A stretch of 62,167 nt of DNA from Lingula anatina. Its lineage: Eukaryota > Brachiopoda > Lingulata > Lingulida > Lingulidae. Within the stretch, counting starts at the first letter, position 1, and the number at the start of each line of letters is the position of its first letter. A program made the position numbers and the translations under genes. The DNA is taken from positions 55,846 to 118,012 of the forward strand of contig NW_019775876.1 of NCBI RefSeq assembly GCF_001039355.2. Direction: 5' to 3'. Below the pieces are notes generated by a model. The model was not told the origin of the DNA. It did not search any database and saw only the letters and a list, made by a program, of their open reading frames with translations. Shown here piece by piece: positions 42,001 through 54,000 of the stretch.

Positions 42001-45000
42001 TGGTCATTTGGAGTTAAATTAAGCAACCTACAAAACTTTTTACGTTAAGTCACTCTTATTTCTGTCTACGAGTAATATTTATAATATTACAGGTAAGTCT
42101 CCTTCTCTTTCAGGTTCGACTTAAATTTAACCTCAATAAATATTTTGATTTTTTTTCCTTACCGGACATTAACGAGAGGTCGAGTCTTGTGGACCATGAC
42201 GTCACATATTGGACAATACTTGCTGCTCTCGAGATAACGCACAATGCAGGTCTTGCAAACTGAAATGGAAACAAACAATAGAATTAATACCTTAACGCCT
42301 TGATTGGGCTTATTATAAGCCCCACTCGAAACGACTTTAGATACCATTGTAAAATATTTGCACAATACAAGTATGATGGGTTTATTCTCATTACGATAGT
42401 TTATCGGGTAAATGTCATAAAACAAGGCCTTTGGCTCAGACCTATTATAAGTCGTGTGTTGATTCATCCAAAGAAAGAGGCATTACTTTTAAGTATTTTT
42501 CCCGCATTTTCCAAATGTGCAAATAGCCTATCATATGAATAACAGCGCTTTCACACCAGGTGTGGTAAAGAATTAAGCAGCTATTCCATTTTCATTCCAA
42601 CGAAAGACCAGTTTAAACTCACCATGATTCACCAAAATAATTTAAGAAGATCCATCTTCGCCAAATGACACTTTACATAATGAAGTTTCCATTTAAAAAT
42701 AATCTTCATGGTCAGGGAAGAAATTATATAATTTCCGGGACTCTCCTTAAAATGATCACGTAACACAGGGCTACAAACTAAATCATTATAGCAAATAAAA
42801 CAACTTGGTTTTAAAACCCAACCCAATTTCTGGTCAAAGGTTTTTCGTATCAACGACCCCAGCGACGTAAGATACAGGTAGAAACCATTTCATGGCGAGG
42901 AGTGGTAATCTAAGCGTTGACGTTCTGAATTTCGAATTTCATAGTTTTGAGAAGACCCTCGGAACACGGACTAAGATAAAAAGGTCATTGGATAACTCTG
43001 TTTACCCCAAGAAGATTACTGAACTTGACATTATGATCATTTGTTGCATTTTCACGTTTACTGGATACTGAGGACCGTAATAAGGGGAAGAATATTTGCA
43101 GTTTGTGAAAAATAGCCTTTTTAGTTTCCATCTTTGGGAAGACAGAGTTTGATGTCTTCATGAACGACTTTCTTTTGGACTCCATTCTATTATTTTCAAT
43201 TTCCTTATTGGGAGTGCACACGAATTATCTGTGAATTCTTATCACTTTTGACTTTGCACTGCGTCATAGTACGGTAACAGGGGAATCATTCTCTCCTATC
43301 CCATCGTAGTATATTTCCGCGCTCATTTTTATTTTCACCAATCCCTTTTTAATTTAATTTAGTTCGATTGTGAAGGGTAGTCACCCCATTTACCCTTCTT
43401 CAGGGTAAGAGAAAGACTAAGTTCTGCACATTACAGTGAGCGAAAGATTTTGCATAAAGTAGTAAGGCCTCAAGTAGAGACTAAGTGAGTATAACTGAAG
43501 ACCAAAATAATACTAATCGTCTAAACTTATGGATTACTGACATTTCAGTACGACGATTCCCAAAAAATATTTTTAACATAGCAATGTATAAGCAATTTGT
43601 AGATATATGTACTACATGAAAAACTTGCAATTTTTAACCGCAAAACAAGTATTTTGGATTAAAAAAAAGAGAGACTCACACCCGTTGGTAATAACGTTTC
43701 TCAGTGACATCAACACATTTAGCATAAATTTGTATTAAAGACGACAGGTGTATTACAACAGTTGTGCAATTCGTAATTTAATTTCTGGGAATGTATATGT
43801 ATGACTTCGACAGATGGTACATCAATAACTGACAAATTGATATGATTAAGTATTAAATTTGAGTCATAGTGTCAACATTGTATTTAGCAAAGAAAACATG
43901 TTCGTTGTAAAATATACCCTTTATTATTTAAAATCCTGTACAACATGCATATTTTAACACGCGACAGCCCATGCAGTTTACACACTTCTGGCTTAAAGTA
44001 CTGAGAGTAGAAAGTCTGCCTGTCGCGACGTTAAGCAAACACATAGGCCCCATTTTGAATTGCGTATGTTTTGTTTTTAAACGATCTAACGAAAATAAAT
44101 TTTGACAGCATATCTACATTTAGCAGACGTTTTTTTTTTTTATGTTTCAATGGCAAACTAAAAGATGAAGATAAAAAATATAATTGGCCGACTTTTTAAT
44201 TATAAAAACCTTTTCATTGCGGACCTCTCCACTTGCTATATATTGATTATTAAAGTCCATTTATACAAAGAATAATTTCCTTCAGGTTAAAGGCAAAATA
44301 AGCAGAAAATCGGATTGCCATTTGAATTTAAAAATAGCACTAGAAGCCGTCGGCATGACAACGAAGAATAACTATCTTTTATACACTAAACATACTAGAA
44401 TAACTAATACCACCCTTCGTTATAGCGATTTATTGTAGATAATCGTACGAATTGACGACGCACTTTTAAGTATTTGCGTCATTCTTCTAATCTCTGTATT
44501 TTGTTAATGTAAAAAATGATATTTTTTAAAGTACTGGCGTCATTCCTTGTAATTTTACTCTGTAGTACTAATGGTAGTTACAATTCGTACTGAAATATTG
44601 ACGTTAATGTCACTCTCAATAATTCTGCTCTGTATTAACCACTTGCGTGAATAAACGACTATTTTTGTTGTCACTCCGTCATTCCTCTCCAAAGATACTA
44701 TTTGTGTAAATGAATGAATGAATGAATGACACTTTTTGGAATATTTCTATCGCCCTTCGTAATTCTGCTTTATACTAACGCCTCGCAGGAATAAACAAGA
44801 TATTTAAATACTGAAGTCATTATCCGTTATTCCAAATGAGTAGCTACTCGATCGCTGGAATAAAATGACACAATTTGAAATATTGATGTCGTTGTGTTGA
44901 GTGCCGCTCTATCAGCGGGCTGTCAGAAGTAAGTGTCATTTGACATGGCGGATGTTTGGACTAGATATGAGTGTAAACAAACCGATGTTTTGACTGCATC

Positions 45001-47371
45001 AATGAAACGACGAAACTGACAGCATCATGAATTTTTGAAGCATCAAACCACGCGAGAAGAATCTTCAGCGTTCTGTCATTTGGAACAAGGACCCGGCAAA
45101 CTGCCTAGTCGGTAGTGAGTGATATTACAATAATAGACATTTTCAGCATACATGTAATATAAATTAGACATGATGAAACGTGAAATTTCTCAATTATTTA
45201 TATGGAAAAATTCAACAAAATCGTAAATTATTTGTGACTTCCCTCCCCATGGAATACCATTTTTCACTATAATATCAAATAAATTTAATTTTTCATTCCT
45301 GCTAATGTTCCGAATCTACATTGTACGTCACGGGTCACTCTCAAGGGTCGGAAGAATCAATCTTAAGGACATAAAAAAACTGAGGAACATCCCAACTATA
45401 AATAAGTTGCATTTGATGTTTTGTAGCACACCACTGTTTAAATCCTTATCGGAAATCAGAAGGGAGTGAGCATGACGGCTATATAGGCCAGGTGCTTGTT
45501 CCACGAAAGAGGTATACGAGAGGGTTAAACATCTAGACCAATAGATTCGGTCTACTTTGACACAATATTCGGTAGAAATTCAATTAAATGATATTCTGCG
45601 CTAATTTTATATCAGGAGAAACACGCCTTACGTTTCATGCCAAAACTTATTTCATTAATTTATGGATTTATAATGAACTGATGTTGGCTTACTTTTGGGG
45701 CTAAAAGTTTAGACCAATTTTGTGGCTATAGCCGTTTTGTGAAACCGGCGATAGGGATTGTTAGAAACTAATTGTCTGTAGTGTATATATATATGGCTCA
45801 TTGATGTCTCGGTTATTTCACTTTCATCTTCTATGTTCACACCTTTTTTCACTGAAGAGTGATCAAACCAAAATATAGCGATACTCAAACTCATGGGACT
45901 CCCTACTATCAGATATGTTATTTTGACTCTGCTATTTCTGTCTTTTTCGGAAATCCATTAATTTTATCAAAACGAATTCACAGATTAAACGGTGGGCTGA
46001 TCAGTCGACTGATATTGATATGATGGAACAAAAATACATACTTATAAAGGTATCTACAAAGATAATGACAATTCATACGGGTAGCCTTATTTGGAAGAAG
46101 TAACGCTACGCCATTTGACGTCATCAAATATGGACAAAAAATGACGTCAAATGAGGCACTCGGGCCTCAGTTACTATGTAGCGAACGACCCCACAGTAAA
46201 AAGGCGTTTTTAGGAGGCAGAAACAAAGGTCCATTTTACAGCAGTATACTTAAGTGATGTCTTCTGTACCGGTACACGTTGAGCGATTAACAACTTAATA
46301 TAACCTGGCTTTCACATTAGAGAATCACCTAAACGGAGCTTCCGAGTTCGAAGCGGCCAATTACTGTTCGAGGGCGCCAACTCAAATAAACAGTACCCTC
46401 TACCAGGGCCACAGTTATTATTCTGTGGACATTTTTTCACAGTACATAGATTATCCATCAATTTAACCACAGGCCTACCCAACTACCAGACTCGGCACCT
46501 AAGGATCCTGAATAAACCGGTATATCGGACCACACTACCCGTTTTCAAGGTGTGTGTCAGATCGCATTTCGGAGTATAATACCCCAGAACAAATTTTGTA
46601 GCACGACTGCGGGCTCATCCACGCTCGGCTGAACAACCTTAAACTGTACTCTTACTTTAGAGTATTCTATTTTATTGTCTCTATGGGGATATATGGGGAC
46701 TTTACGAATGTTTTATCCACTTTTGATAGGGCTTTTTTGCATTGTATTAGATTAATGTGACAGTCTAAGGTTCATCTAGGTGGCTTTCAAATTTATGCAC
46801 CCGGTTTTAAAATCATATAGCGATTTTACGACAATCGTTTACTATCCAATCAAGGTGACAGCTGAGCATGCCAGGGCTCATCCTGTCGGTGTTCTGGCTG
46901 ATACTCCGAAATGCGATCTGACACACACCTTGAAAACGGGTGGTGTGGTCCGATATACCGGTTAATTTAGGATCCTTAGGTGCTGAGTCTGGTAGTTGGG
47001 TAGGCCTGAACCAGAAACATATTTATGAATATCTATAGTGAAAAATCTTCGGCCCTGGTAGGTGGTAAATGAACAGCAGGAAGCGCACTTGTGGAAATCT
47101 TGTATACCCACCGCATCACTGGGAAATTTGCGAGATTTGCTCCTAACTCGGGCGGTCCCTATTACAAGTTTGGGCCTCTCAAATTGTACCGTTACAGACT
47201 GCATCGCTAAAGTATACCGTTCTGTGTAAAAAGAGCCAAACAGCTGTCAGTTAACTTACAAGAATGAAGACACTCAGTGATGGTCGCCGCGTCCACGAAG
47301 TAGCCGCCGCACAGGGCGCACATCAGATGCGGGTTCAGATCAGTAAGCTGTAACTTGGTGGTCCGATGCAT
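37290..47371 (-). CDS. bmi1: BMI1/PCGF4-type Polycomb RING finger protein, 790 aa
   Basis: Nine coding exons (47260-47371, 42163-42259, 41177-41232, 40899-40946, 40502-40604, 40209-40266, 39817-39915, 39277-39357, 37290-39008) join in frame through GT-AG sites to 2373 bp. The N-terminus [18 protein letters not shown] matches vertebrate BMI1 closely. A C3HC4 RING has ligands C18, C21, C34, H36, C39, C42, C53 and C56. A RAWUL domain spans about residues 163-235 ([28 protein letters not shown]). KKRR at 249-252 is a likely NLS. The family pairs with RING1 in Polycomb repressive complex 1, which ubiquitinates H2A and represses transcription in the nucleus. Vertebrate BMI1 is about 326 residues; here a single exon adds a tail of over 500 residues that is Gln-rich (about 379-507) with a basic patch [11 protein letters not shown] near 540. 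PCGF2 is the only close alternative name. Confidence 0.95.
39277..39357 (-). CDS. bmi1: BMI1-like exon 8 (RAWUL)
   Basis: Acceptor ATTTTAG|GTC, donor AGG|GTAAGT, 27 codons: [18 protein letters not shown] then VAYIYTWTR. This matches the RAWUL core of PCGF proteins. Confidence 0.95.
39358..39816 (-). other. BMI1-like intron 7
   Basis: 459 bp AT-rich intron with nothing else recognised. Confidence 0.85.
39817..39915 (-). CDS. bmi1: BMI1-like exon 7 (RAWUL)
   Basis: Acceptor CTTACAG|GAC, donor GAC|GTAAGC, 33 codons including [19 protein letters not shown], the start of the RAWUL ubiquitin-like fold. Confidence 0.95.
40209..40266 (-). CDS. bmi1: BMI1-like exon 6
   Basis: Acceptor ACTATAG|GTC, donor CAG|GTACCG, 58 bp. 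It codes [19 protein letters not shown], an acidic linker between RING and RAWUL with low conservation, so this exon rests mainly on splice sites and phase. Confidence 0.8.
40502..40604 (-). CDS. bmi1: BMI1-like exon 5
   Basis: Acceptor ATTTCAG|ATC, donor GACAC|GTGGGT, 103 bp. It codes [18 protein letters not shown] then [17 protein letters not shown]; the latter matches ITDDEIISLSIEF of BMI1. Confidence 0.88.
40899..40946 (-). CDS. bmi1: BMI1-like exon 4
   Basis: Acceptor TTTCCAG|ATG, donor CCAG|GTAAGT, 48 bp. It codes [16 protein letters not shown], which matches [14 protein letters not shown] of BMI1. It carries a KRRR nuclear-localisation-type motif. Confidence 0.95.
41177..41232 (-). 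CDS. bmi1: BMI1-like exon 3
   Basis: Acceptor TTTTCAG|ATT, donor AAAA|GTGAGT, 56 bp. It codes [18 protein letters not shown], nearly identical to vertebrate BMI1. Confidence 0.97.
41233..42162 (-). other. BMI1-like intron 2
   Basis: AT-rich. One short hairpin (GTTTGAAGA...TCTTCAAAC at 41641-41665). No other feature is recognised. Confidence 0.8.
42163..42259 (-). CDS. bmi1: BMI1-like exon 2 (second half of RING)
   Basis: Acceptor ATTTCAG|TTT, donor GTCCG|GTAAGG, 97 bp. It codes [20 protein letters not shown] then [13 protein letters not shown], carrying the last four zinc ligands of the RING. Confidence 0.98.
44440..44910. repeat. Degenerate ~70 bp tandem array, 6-7 units
   Basis: GTCATTC-like starts recur near 44477, 44538, 44609, 44679, 44748, 44818 and 44888. 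Partly conserved blocks follow: TAATTCTGCTCTGTATTAA, GCGTGAATAAACGA and GAAATATTGA. Spacing is about 60-75 bp. The units have diverged strongly, so the array is old. Confidence 0.65.
46397..47063. mobile_element. Long inverted repeat / foldback element, ~670 bp
   Basis: Inner arms 46471-46577 and 46901-47007 are highly complementary over about 107 bp (AGGCCTACCCAACTACCAGA pairs with TCTGGTAGTTGGGTAGGCCT). Pairing continues with gaps outward to CTACCAGGGCC at 46400 and GGCCCTGGTAGG at 47051. The ~320 bp loop has no coding capacity. It is probably a non-autonomous transposon or foldback element inside the BMI1-like intron, ending about 200 bp from the first coding exon. Confidence 0.8.
47260..47371 (-). 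CDS. bmi1: BMI1-like exon 1 of the coding part (start codon, first half of RING)
   Basis: Acceptor ATTCCCAG|G is followed at once by ATG (47371), then 37 codons and T|GTAAGT. It codes [18 protein letters not shown] then [19 protein letters not shown]. The start agrees with vertebrate BMI1, where the ATG also lies in exon 2 behind a non-coding first exon. Confidence 0.97.
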
Positions 47372-47372
47372 C

Positions 47373-50300
47373 CTGGGAATACAAGAGTGCGAAATGAATA
47401 ATTACACTGCAAACACCACTACAAAATAAATACAAAAGAAAAGAAATTCAACTACATGTTGTAGGGCTGTTTACAAAATTAAAGTTCAACAGTACAGCGT
47501 AACAATACTCCTTAAATATGATTAATAAGATTCTTTGATTAAATGGCTCTTCGATCACTAATGTCCGCATGATAGATACATTGTTCTATTCTGACAATGT
47601 GATATTAAATACAATCAGGACATTATCTTGTTTGTAGCCGTTGTGCTGTTTTTCGATAAAAATAACGTCGCTCACTCGAGCGTTGCACCACATAGACCCA
47701 TGAAATATTAACTCAACAACAAATTAAGCACGTTTCAGCGGGGGTTTCATGTGTTTTCATCGATTAGGAGCCTAATCGTTTTATCAGCAACAAGGCATTT
47801 CTATCAATAGCAGGGACCAATCAAGGCTTCATCAAGCCGGAACCAATCACGACTGCGGCCCGGCAAATGCGTGTTGCCTGTCTGCAAAAATGAATAAAAC
47901 GACTTCTCAGAGCTCATATTAGGCTCGGTCAGAATTCATGCTATTTCCTTGTTCAGTCGATAGCAATGTATGGCCGTATTTAGTGCAACCGCAAAACTAC
48001 TGGGAATATGTATATAGGAGTAAAAGTGCATGCGTAACTTCATGTTTACGAGTTCGAGGATTGTACATATAGGTACAGTGGCATGGGGTGAGTTTCCAAA
48101 ATATGTGATCATGAACTGATTGACATGTATATTTTTAATTTATATTTTTAAAATATGGAAAGACCGTTGTGTTGTTTATTTATCGTATTTTTTAACAGTT
48201 GGATGTAAAACAGGAATGTGTCTCACACATTACGTGAACGGTGTTACTGACTGATATTTCTGCAAATCTCTGATATTATTTTCAAAATAAATAGATAATC
48301 ATCATATCATCATCATCATCATCATTCTTCGCCTTAGGGGGAAAGACGGCAGCAGCAACAAAAACATGTTAAACAAAATAGACAAAGACAGAAAGAAATA
48401 TGCAAGACACATGTGAAAGCTAGTGGTAAAGAGACATGATGTTACAGGACGTTCACCCACACTATGGTGTTATGTTCAGCTCGCTAATTTGACACGGTTA
48501 GAATGAAACAGTTGGCAGCGTGCCAGACAGACCAGGGAATCAGGAACGCAATGTGTTGTGGCGGCACAGCACGGAGCTCAGATACGGGATCAATACCACT
48601 AGAAGCCGTGAACAGACGCGGAGGGGCGATCAGGTTCAGGATCGATGACTCGGACAGAGGGCAGTTGTGTAATAATACTGTTACGCACTGGTGGTTTCGT
48701 TGGGGTAAATATCCCTTGACTGGTAGCGAAGATCATTTTTTTTTTCATTTCAAATATTTATTACTATTTCCACACATTTTGCGTTGCGTTTCCTTCATGT
48801 TAAGTAATTGGTAGATCTATAATATTGCAATTTAATCGCCGGCATATTTATGGATGTCTTTACATCATGCAGAAATTGCCATTTACAAAACAAAGTATCA
48901 GAGACTTGCTTGGATTGCCTTTCGGAATAGAAGTAAAAAAATGCAGCAGGTACAACAATGCCGCGAAATATTACGACACTGAGCCAACGGGAAAAAAATG
49001 GATTTAGCACGCGCATAAATATGCAGTAACATGAGACCAAAAACAAGCCTCACAAGACAATTGTTCTCCATTGACCTTCGGGGTCGGGAGGATGTTTGCA
49101 CGTGGCTAACCTCCCTTTGACGCCTACATCCGGCAATGTTGTTGAAATTTAACACAAATTGAAAAACTCACAGAACCATGAAGACAACAACCACTGCCAT
49201 AGAATGAAAACACACTGTACACAGGTCAGATGATGATCTTGTTTCTAAATTATTTTTCTTGAATTTCAGTTTTGTTTTTTCACCATATGGAAAAAGCCCC
49301 TTAGGCAAACTGGATTTTACTGTCAAATATATAACAAAACACTGTCATATTTGCAAGCAAAACATTTTTGGCTTTCTCTAAAGAAATATGATTTTTAAAT
49401 AAAATGCAGAGGAAATAAACAAAAAAATTAATTAAAATATTTTTCAATTTCAAAACAACTAACATACACTATGAAATATTGTAGACATTTTTTCCTAAAT
49501 GAAGCATCCACTGTTCAATAATTCAAAGTCGAGCATAGCCACACCGTTTTTAAGCTTTACACAAACAGAAAATAAATCACTTTTGAGACGACCCCTTCAC
49601 TCAGAACAATCAAGTTACCCATTGACCCCATTCAAGGCGAGCAGACGACATAGCCGCGTTCGCATTTATCTGTAATAAAGTTTGTCGAACGTGTCCCACC
49701 TTCAAAGGGCCGAGATTAATCTACGATGTTTGCGAGTCACCGATAAAACAAATTTTCTAAATCCCCTGATAGATTACTTCATTTACATCGCCAAGTATCA
49801 ATTGGTCGCTAGATCGTCTGCTCATATCGTCTGCTATCCAGCGTGGTAGTTTTGGATTGTGAAATTATTTAAGGGGAATTGATTTAGATAAACGACAAAG
49901 TAAGCATCGTGCATTATTTAGAATACTATTTTTGTTTATAAAAATGTAATAATTTAAATGTGAAACTGACGTCCATAGAAAGCTTTTCAAGGTTGAATTT
50001 TATTTAATTTAAAAAGACAAATTATTCATATCATGTCTCTGGTTCGTTTGTTTCGTTTTATCTTCGTTTTAAATTTTGGGAAGCCTTAAAGTAGACCAGA
50101 ACAAGTGATGGATTTAAGGATAAAAAATGCCACAGTGCTGCGCACAGAGTTCGTTTCCTATGCATGAGAACGCAGATCTTAATTTGAAAATAAATGAACC
50201 CGGGGACCCTGCGCTCTCTTGTACTCATGTCAATGCGGCTATTAAACCGTGTACATTTCGTATACATTTGCCATGCACCGTACGCCAGAGATGTATGTAT

Positions 50301-50848
50301 TTGCTCACGGTCGGTGCTGAGGCGGGCCATTAAACTGACAGCCGTATCGATCATGGTGAGCATTTACTAGAATTCCTGAGGCTTAGTATTTAAGAAGTCG
50401 ACATTGATGTACATGGATAGATATGTAGACAGAGTGTACAGGAATCTTATGGTTTTTCTTCGTTGCGGTCATTATTTGGCATTCGGTGACTACAGGCGAT
50501 CTTGAAAATGCCCCCCCCCCAACCCTTGCGGCAAAGTTATTTGTTTGGACCCCGGCGTGAACTGATGGACATCTCTCTCTCTCTCTCTTTCTCTCTTACC
50601 GTCTGTAGAATCGTCACCCTCAGTATACATTTATAACGACATCCCTTTCGCAGAGCGGCACTTGTACAGACCACGCTACCTCTAAAATTTACCCACCTAT
50701 ATTCTTTGTTGCTCTGATGTTTTTGATATTTTGATACTCCCCGAGCGTACACACAAACCAATAAATCATCTACAGTCCCCCTGTCGACCTACTCTTTTTA
50801 CTCGCCAAACGAACAAAAGCACACACATACAAACCCGATCAAACTTAC
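47373..50848 (-). other. Probable 5' UTR intron of the BMI1-like gene
   Basis: Lies between the acceptor at 47373 and the candidate donor at 50848. The frame at 48503-48814 is somewhat GC-richer than its surroundings but resembles nothing I know. A (CAT)n stretch lies near 48300-48325. No exon is supported. Confidence 0.5.
50571..50596. repeat. (CT)n microsatellite
   Basis: Imperfect CT tract; a C-run (50510-50520) lies just before it. Confidence 0.85.
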
Positions 50849-51060
50849 GGAAACATTCAACCCGAATTCCTCGGTCGTCGGCAACATATCAACGTGAACT
50901 AGAAACAATTTCCTAGCTCCTAAATTCACCCGCGAGCGAAGCAGGCTCTCCTGTGTCAGAATGAGATCGTGTGAACGAGGAACCGCCGAGACGATCGTCA
51001 GAACTCGGGTCAGGTCGGGTCTCCTCGGGTTTCAATCACGCTGATCGAGCATGTTTACGG
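50849..51060 (-). promoter_or_regulatory. bmi1: CpG-rich block: candidate promoter and non-coding exon 1 of the BMI1-like gene
   Basis: About 210 bp clearly richer in CpG than the surrounding AT-rich DNA. On the minus strand it ends at TTTCC|GTAAGTTTG, a strong donor. It sits 3.5 kb upstream of the acceptor directly preceding the BMI1-like ATG. Vertebrate BMI1 has a comparable non-coding first exon. The exon itself is inferred. Confidence 0.4.
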
Positions 51061-54000
51061 ACGAAGGTGCGTGTTGACAATACTCGACCTTAACACGTTC
51101 GTTCAAAATTGTCTTGCTGATTTGTAGCCCAAATTTTCACATATGTTCGCTAAAAACCGAAAACTGGCTGTGTAAAATAAAATGAAATCAGTGGGTAGCA
51201 AGATTAATGTGCACGCAATTTCAGAGAAAAGGAAATAGGGATTCCGCCGCTCAAATGACGTAAATCATCAATACATTTACATGTACGGCTACGAGGGTGT
51301 TTTTCTAATGGCGTTTCGATTTTCAAAATATTTTCTTCTGAGGCAATCACATCGAAACCAAAATACGTATGGGTGATAGTAACAAAGGGCTCCAACAAGG
51401 TCCATACCATGGTGTGTAAAATACATCTCATATCAAATGTAAATCAGTCTTGATCTTTACAGAACACGGCGCTGGCCTGGGACATGCTTTGAATTAAATA
51501 TATTTTATCAATTACGAACTGCCAAGGGGTCTTACCAGCGTTTAATAAAATTCCTGTGTAGAGTCGAAGAGGTCGATCGCGATGTATAAACACGTGCTTG
51601 AGGAGTGTGATGTCTGAAGTGCCTTAGCACTCAAAAACATAACACATCAAAAACGTCCATAAATCAACCGATGTGTTTCTGATCTTTTGCATGTAACGAC
51701 GGTCGTGATCTTGTCTTGTTTCAGCTGTCTTCAGAGAGTTAGTGCTCTGTTTTCTATGATGCCGACCCAGGGTTCCACACATAGGGGTTCGTCAAAAACA
51801 TGGAACAGACAGCTCTAAAATTCACTGGAAAACGAGGATGCTAAAACGGGAGAAAATTCCCCAGAGTAAATATGATGTGAATTTAAACATCTCCATCTCT
51901 CTCCATATGTGCGATATTCGGCGTAAAGTGCAGCGGCTTTTTTACTCTTGAGTTTAAATGCATTACCCCCATCTTCTCTGTGTATTTTGTAAATAATGAA
52001 GCAATGGTGGCCGCGTCAACAGTTCAAATGTTATTTCTTATGCCCGTTACACTATTAACATCTCTCTCTCTCTCTCTCTCTTCACAGTATCTGCAGTCTA
52101 TTAAGTTCAACGCCCCCTACATAACTAAGCGTTGTTTAGGTTAAGATATCCCAGTTACTGCGATCTGAACAACAGCTCCGTGTTGTCTTAACCTGCCTCA
52201 TACCACACCAGCTATTGCGTTTATCCGGAGGCAGTTACGTTCAAAAAACGAAATAAGCTGCGATCACTCACGCGGGCCACCTCAGTTGTTACAAATGGCG
52301 AGCGACAACACTAAACAAGCTTTGTCAAATATTTCATTCATTGAAAGAAAACAACGATGCGCGGGACATTTGTGTGCATGTCGGTATCAGCTGCGTTTGC
52401 GTTTCAATTGAATTCTTCGTCGTGTAAATCTCCCGGTCTTCAAAATCGTAAATATTAATGAAAGTACAGAACTTTTGTAGTCATATATACGCTAAAATAG
52501 AAATGTTAGGCGAGCATTCTTTTTCGCTTTTCGCCTACCCTCGGAGCATATGTAAAAGAAAATGAAATAATTCATAACTGTGTTCTTTATTTTAAAAATT
52601 TCGACTTCAATCTTTATTTTCCTTTTGAATTCCTAGCACCATAGTAAACAGGACGCAAACAATTTTTTTAACGAGAAAGGTTTTTACACAGCGAAAAAAA
52701 TCTCCGCAGATGAAAGTCTGCGCCAAACCAAACTCTCCGATAATCAATAAAACAATCAAACAGCCGCTCAATAAATTGATGACTGAATAAACAATTGATC
52801 GGTGAGGCAAAAATAAGACGGTTAAATCAAATCTAACGATCTCACAGCACTGCTAGTTATGGCCCATGTTGTATGAGCATTACGCGGCAGGCGATCGATA
52901 ATCATTGTCGTCTGCTCGAATTGAAGCTGCGGTATCGTCTGCTGGAACAGAGAGCGAGTTATGAAATTGGAGCGTTTCAAACCATTTGGTCACATGTTAA
53001 AATTTCAATATACCATGTGCGTTTATTATTATTGTTTAATTAAAACCAGAAAGCATTTTGTGCTATTTTTTATGCATAATCATGCCAATGACGTTTTCAT
53101 TTTATTATTTTTTAATTTCTCTCACAATAATAGAAATTTAAATATTGGCAGATTTCTCACAGTTCTCCTTATTACACAGTATCGTTTAGAAAGACAAACT
53201 AAAATTATAATTATTGTCATGATTATAACAATAAATAGATTAATAAATAAATTAATTAATAAATAAACGATTTACAAATTTAAACGCACTGTAGGCAATA
53301 TAAGGAAATATGGAGTATTATTTATTTAAAAATTGAAAAATAATCAATCCGAAACTTTTATCAAATTTTGTTCTTTTTTTCTGTAATGAGTGTTCCTCTT
53401 CATTGCTTACTTTTCCCTTACGGAGCCCTACTATCTTTTTTAACCGATGACCGAATTTCATCTCAGAAATAACATACGGAACTTCCACCTGTACTACATG
53501 TGAGTGCTGGAAATATCACATGGAAATAAAATGCACAAGACGAAGAGGACACATTGCACGAAAAAGTATTAGCTGACAGTCATTTGACTCAATGAAAGTG
53601 ATTTAGTAAAATGCTAAGGTATATAGGAAAGTACTATCACGAATCATCTCAGTCCCTTATAATATAGAGGAGACACAGTCAAGACGTGAAACAAAAACGA
53701 TGAAATGTGATTTTCATCACGCGATGGGCATCAGATTGGGTGCAAATTACGCTGGATTTGGGTTATGAAATTGGATTACGGCCTTTCTTATCTTTTCACA
53801 AAAATCCTGTCCTTTGTTGAGAAATGTGCGTGGGTAACGGCGGGGGTTTGCGATTGAAAGAGGCGCCACGCACTTTCGTGCTCGCGAATTGTCGTCGGTG
53901 TCGGAAGTCCGCGTGTCCGACTTCATGCATTTCTCTAATCAATTGTCTTCCTCGGGGGAATTAGAAACGCACCTGTCACTAGTTACATGATTTTTTTTTC

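Larger units (their letters stand above)
42260..47259 (-). other. BMI1-like intron 1 of the coding part (5.0 kb)
   Basis: Contains a degenerate ~70 bp tandem array (44440-44910) and a long inverted repeat element (46397-47063). No other exon is evident. Confidence 0.8.

Noticed and set aside
46110-46150. Inverted TTTGACGTCA motifs resembling a double CRE
   Set aside because: Located inside an intron with no promoter context; probably part of a degenerate foldback sequence.
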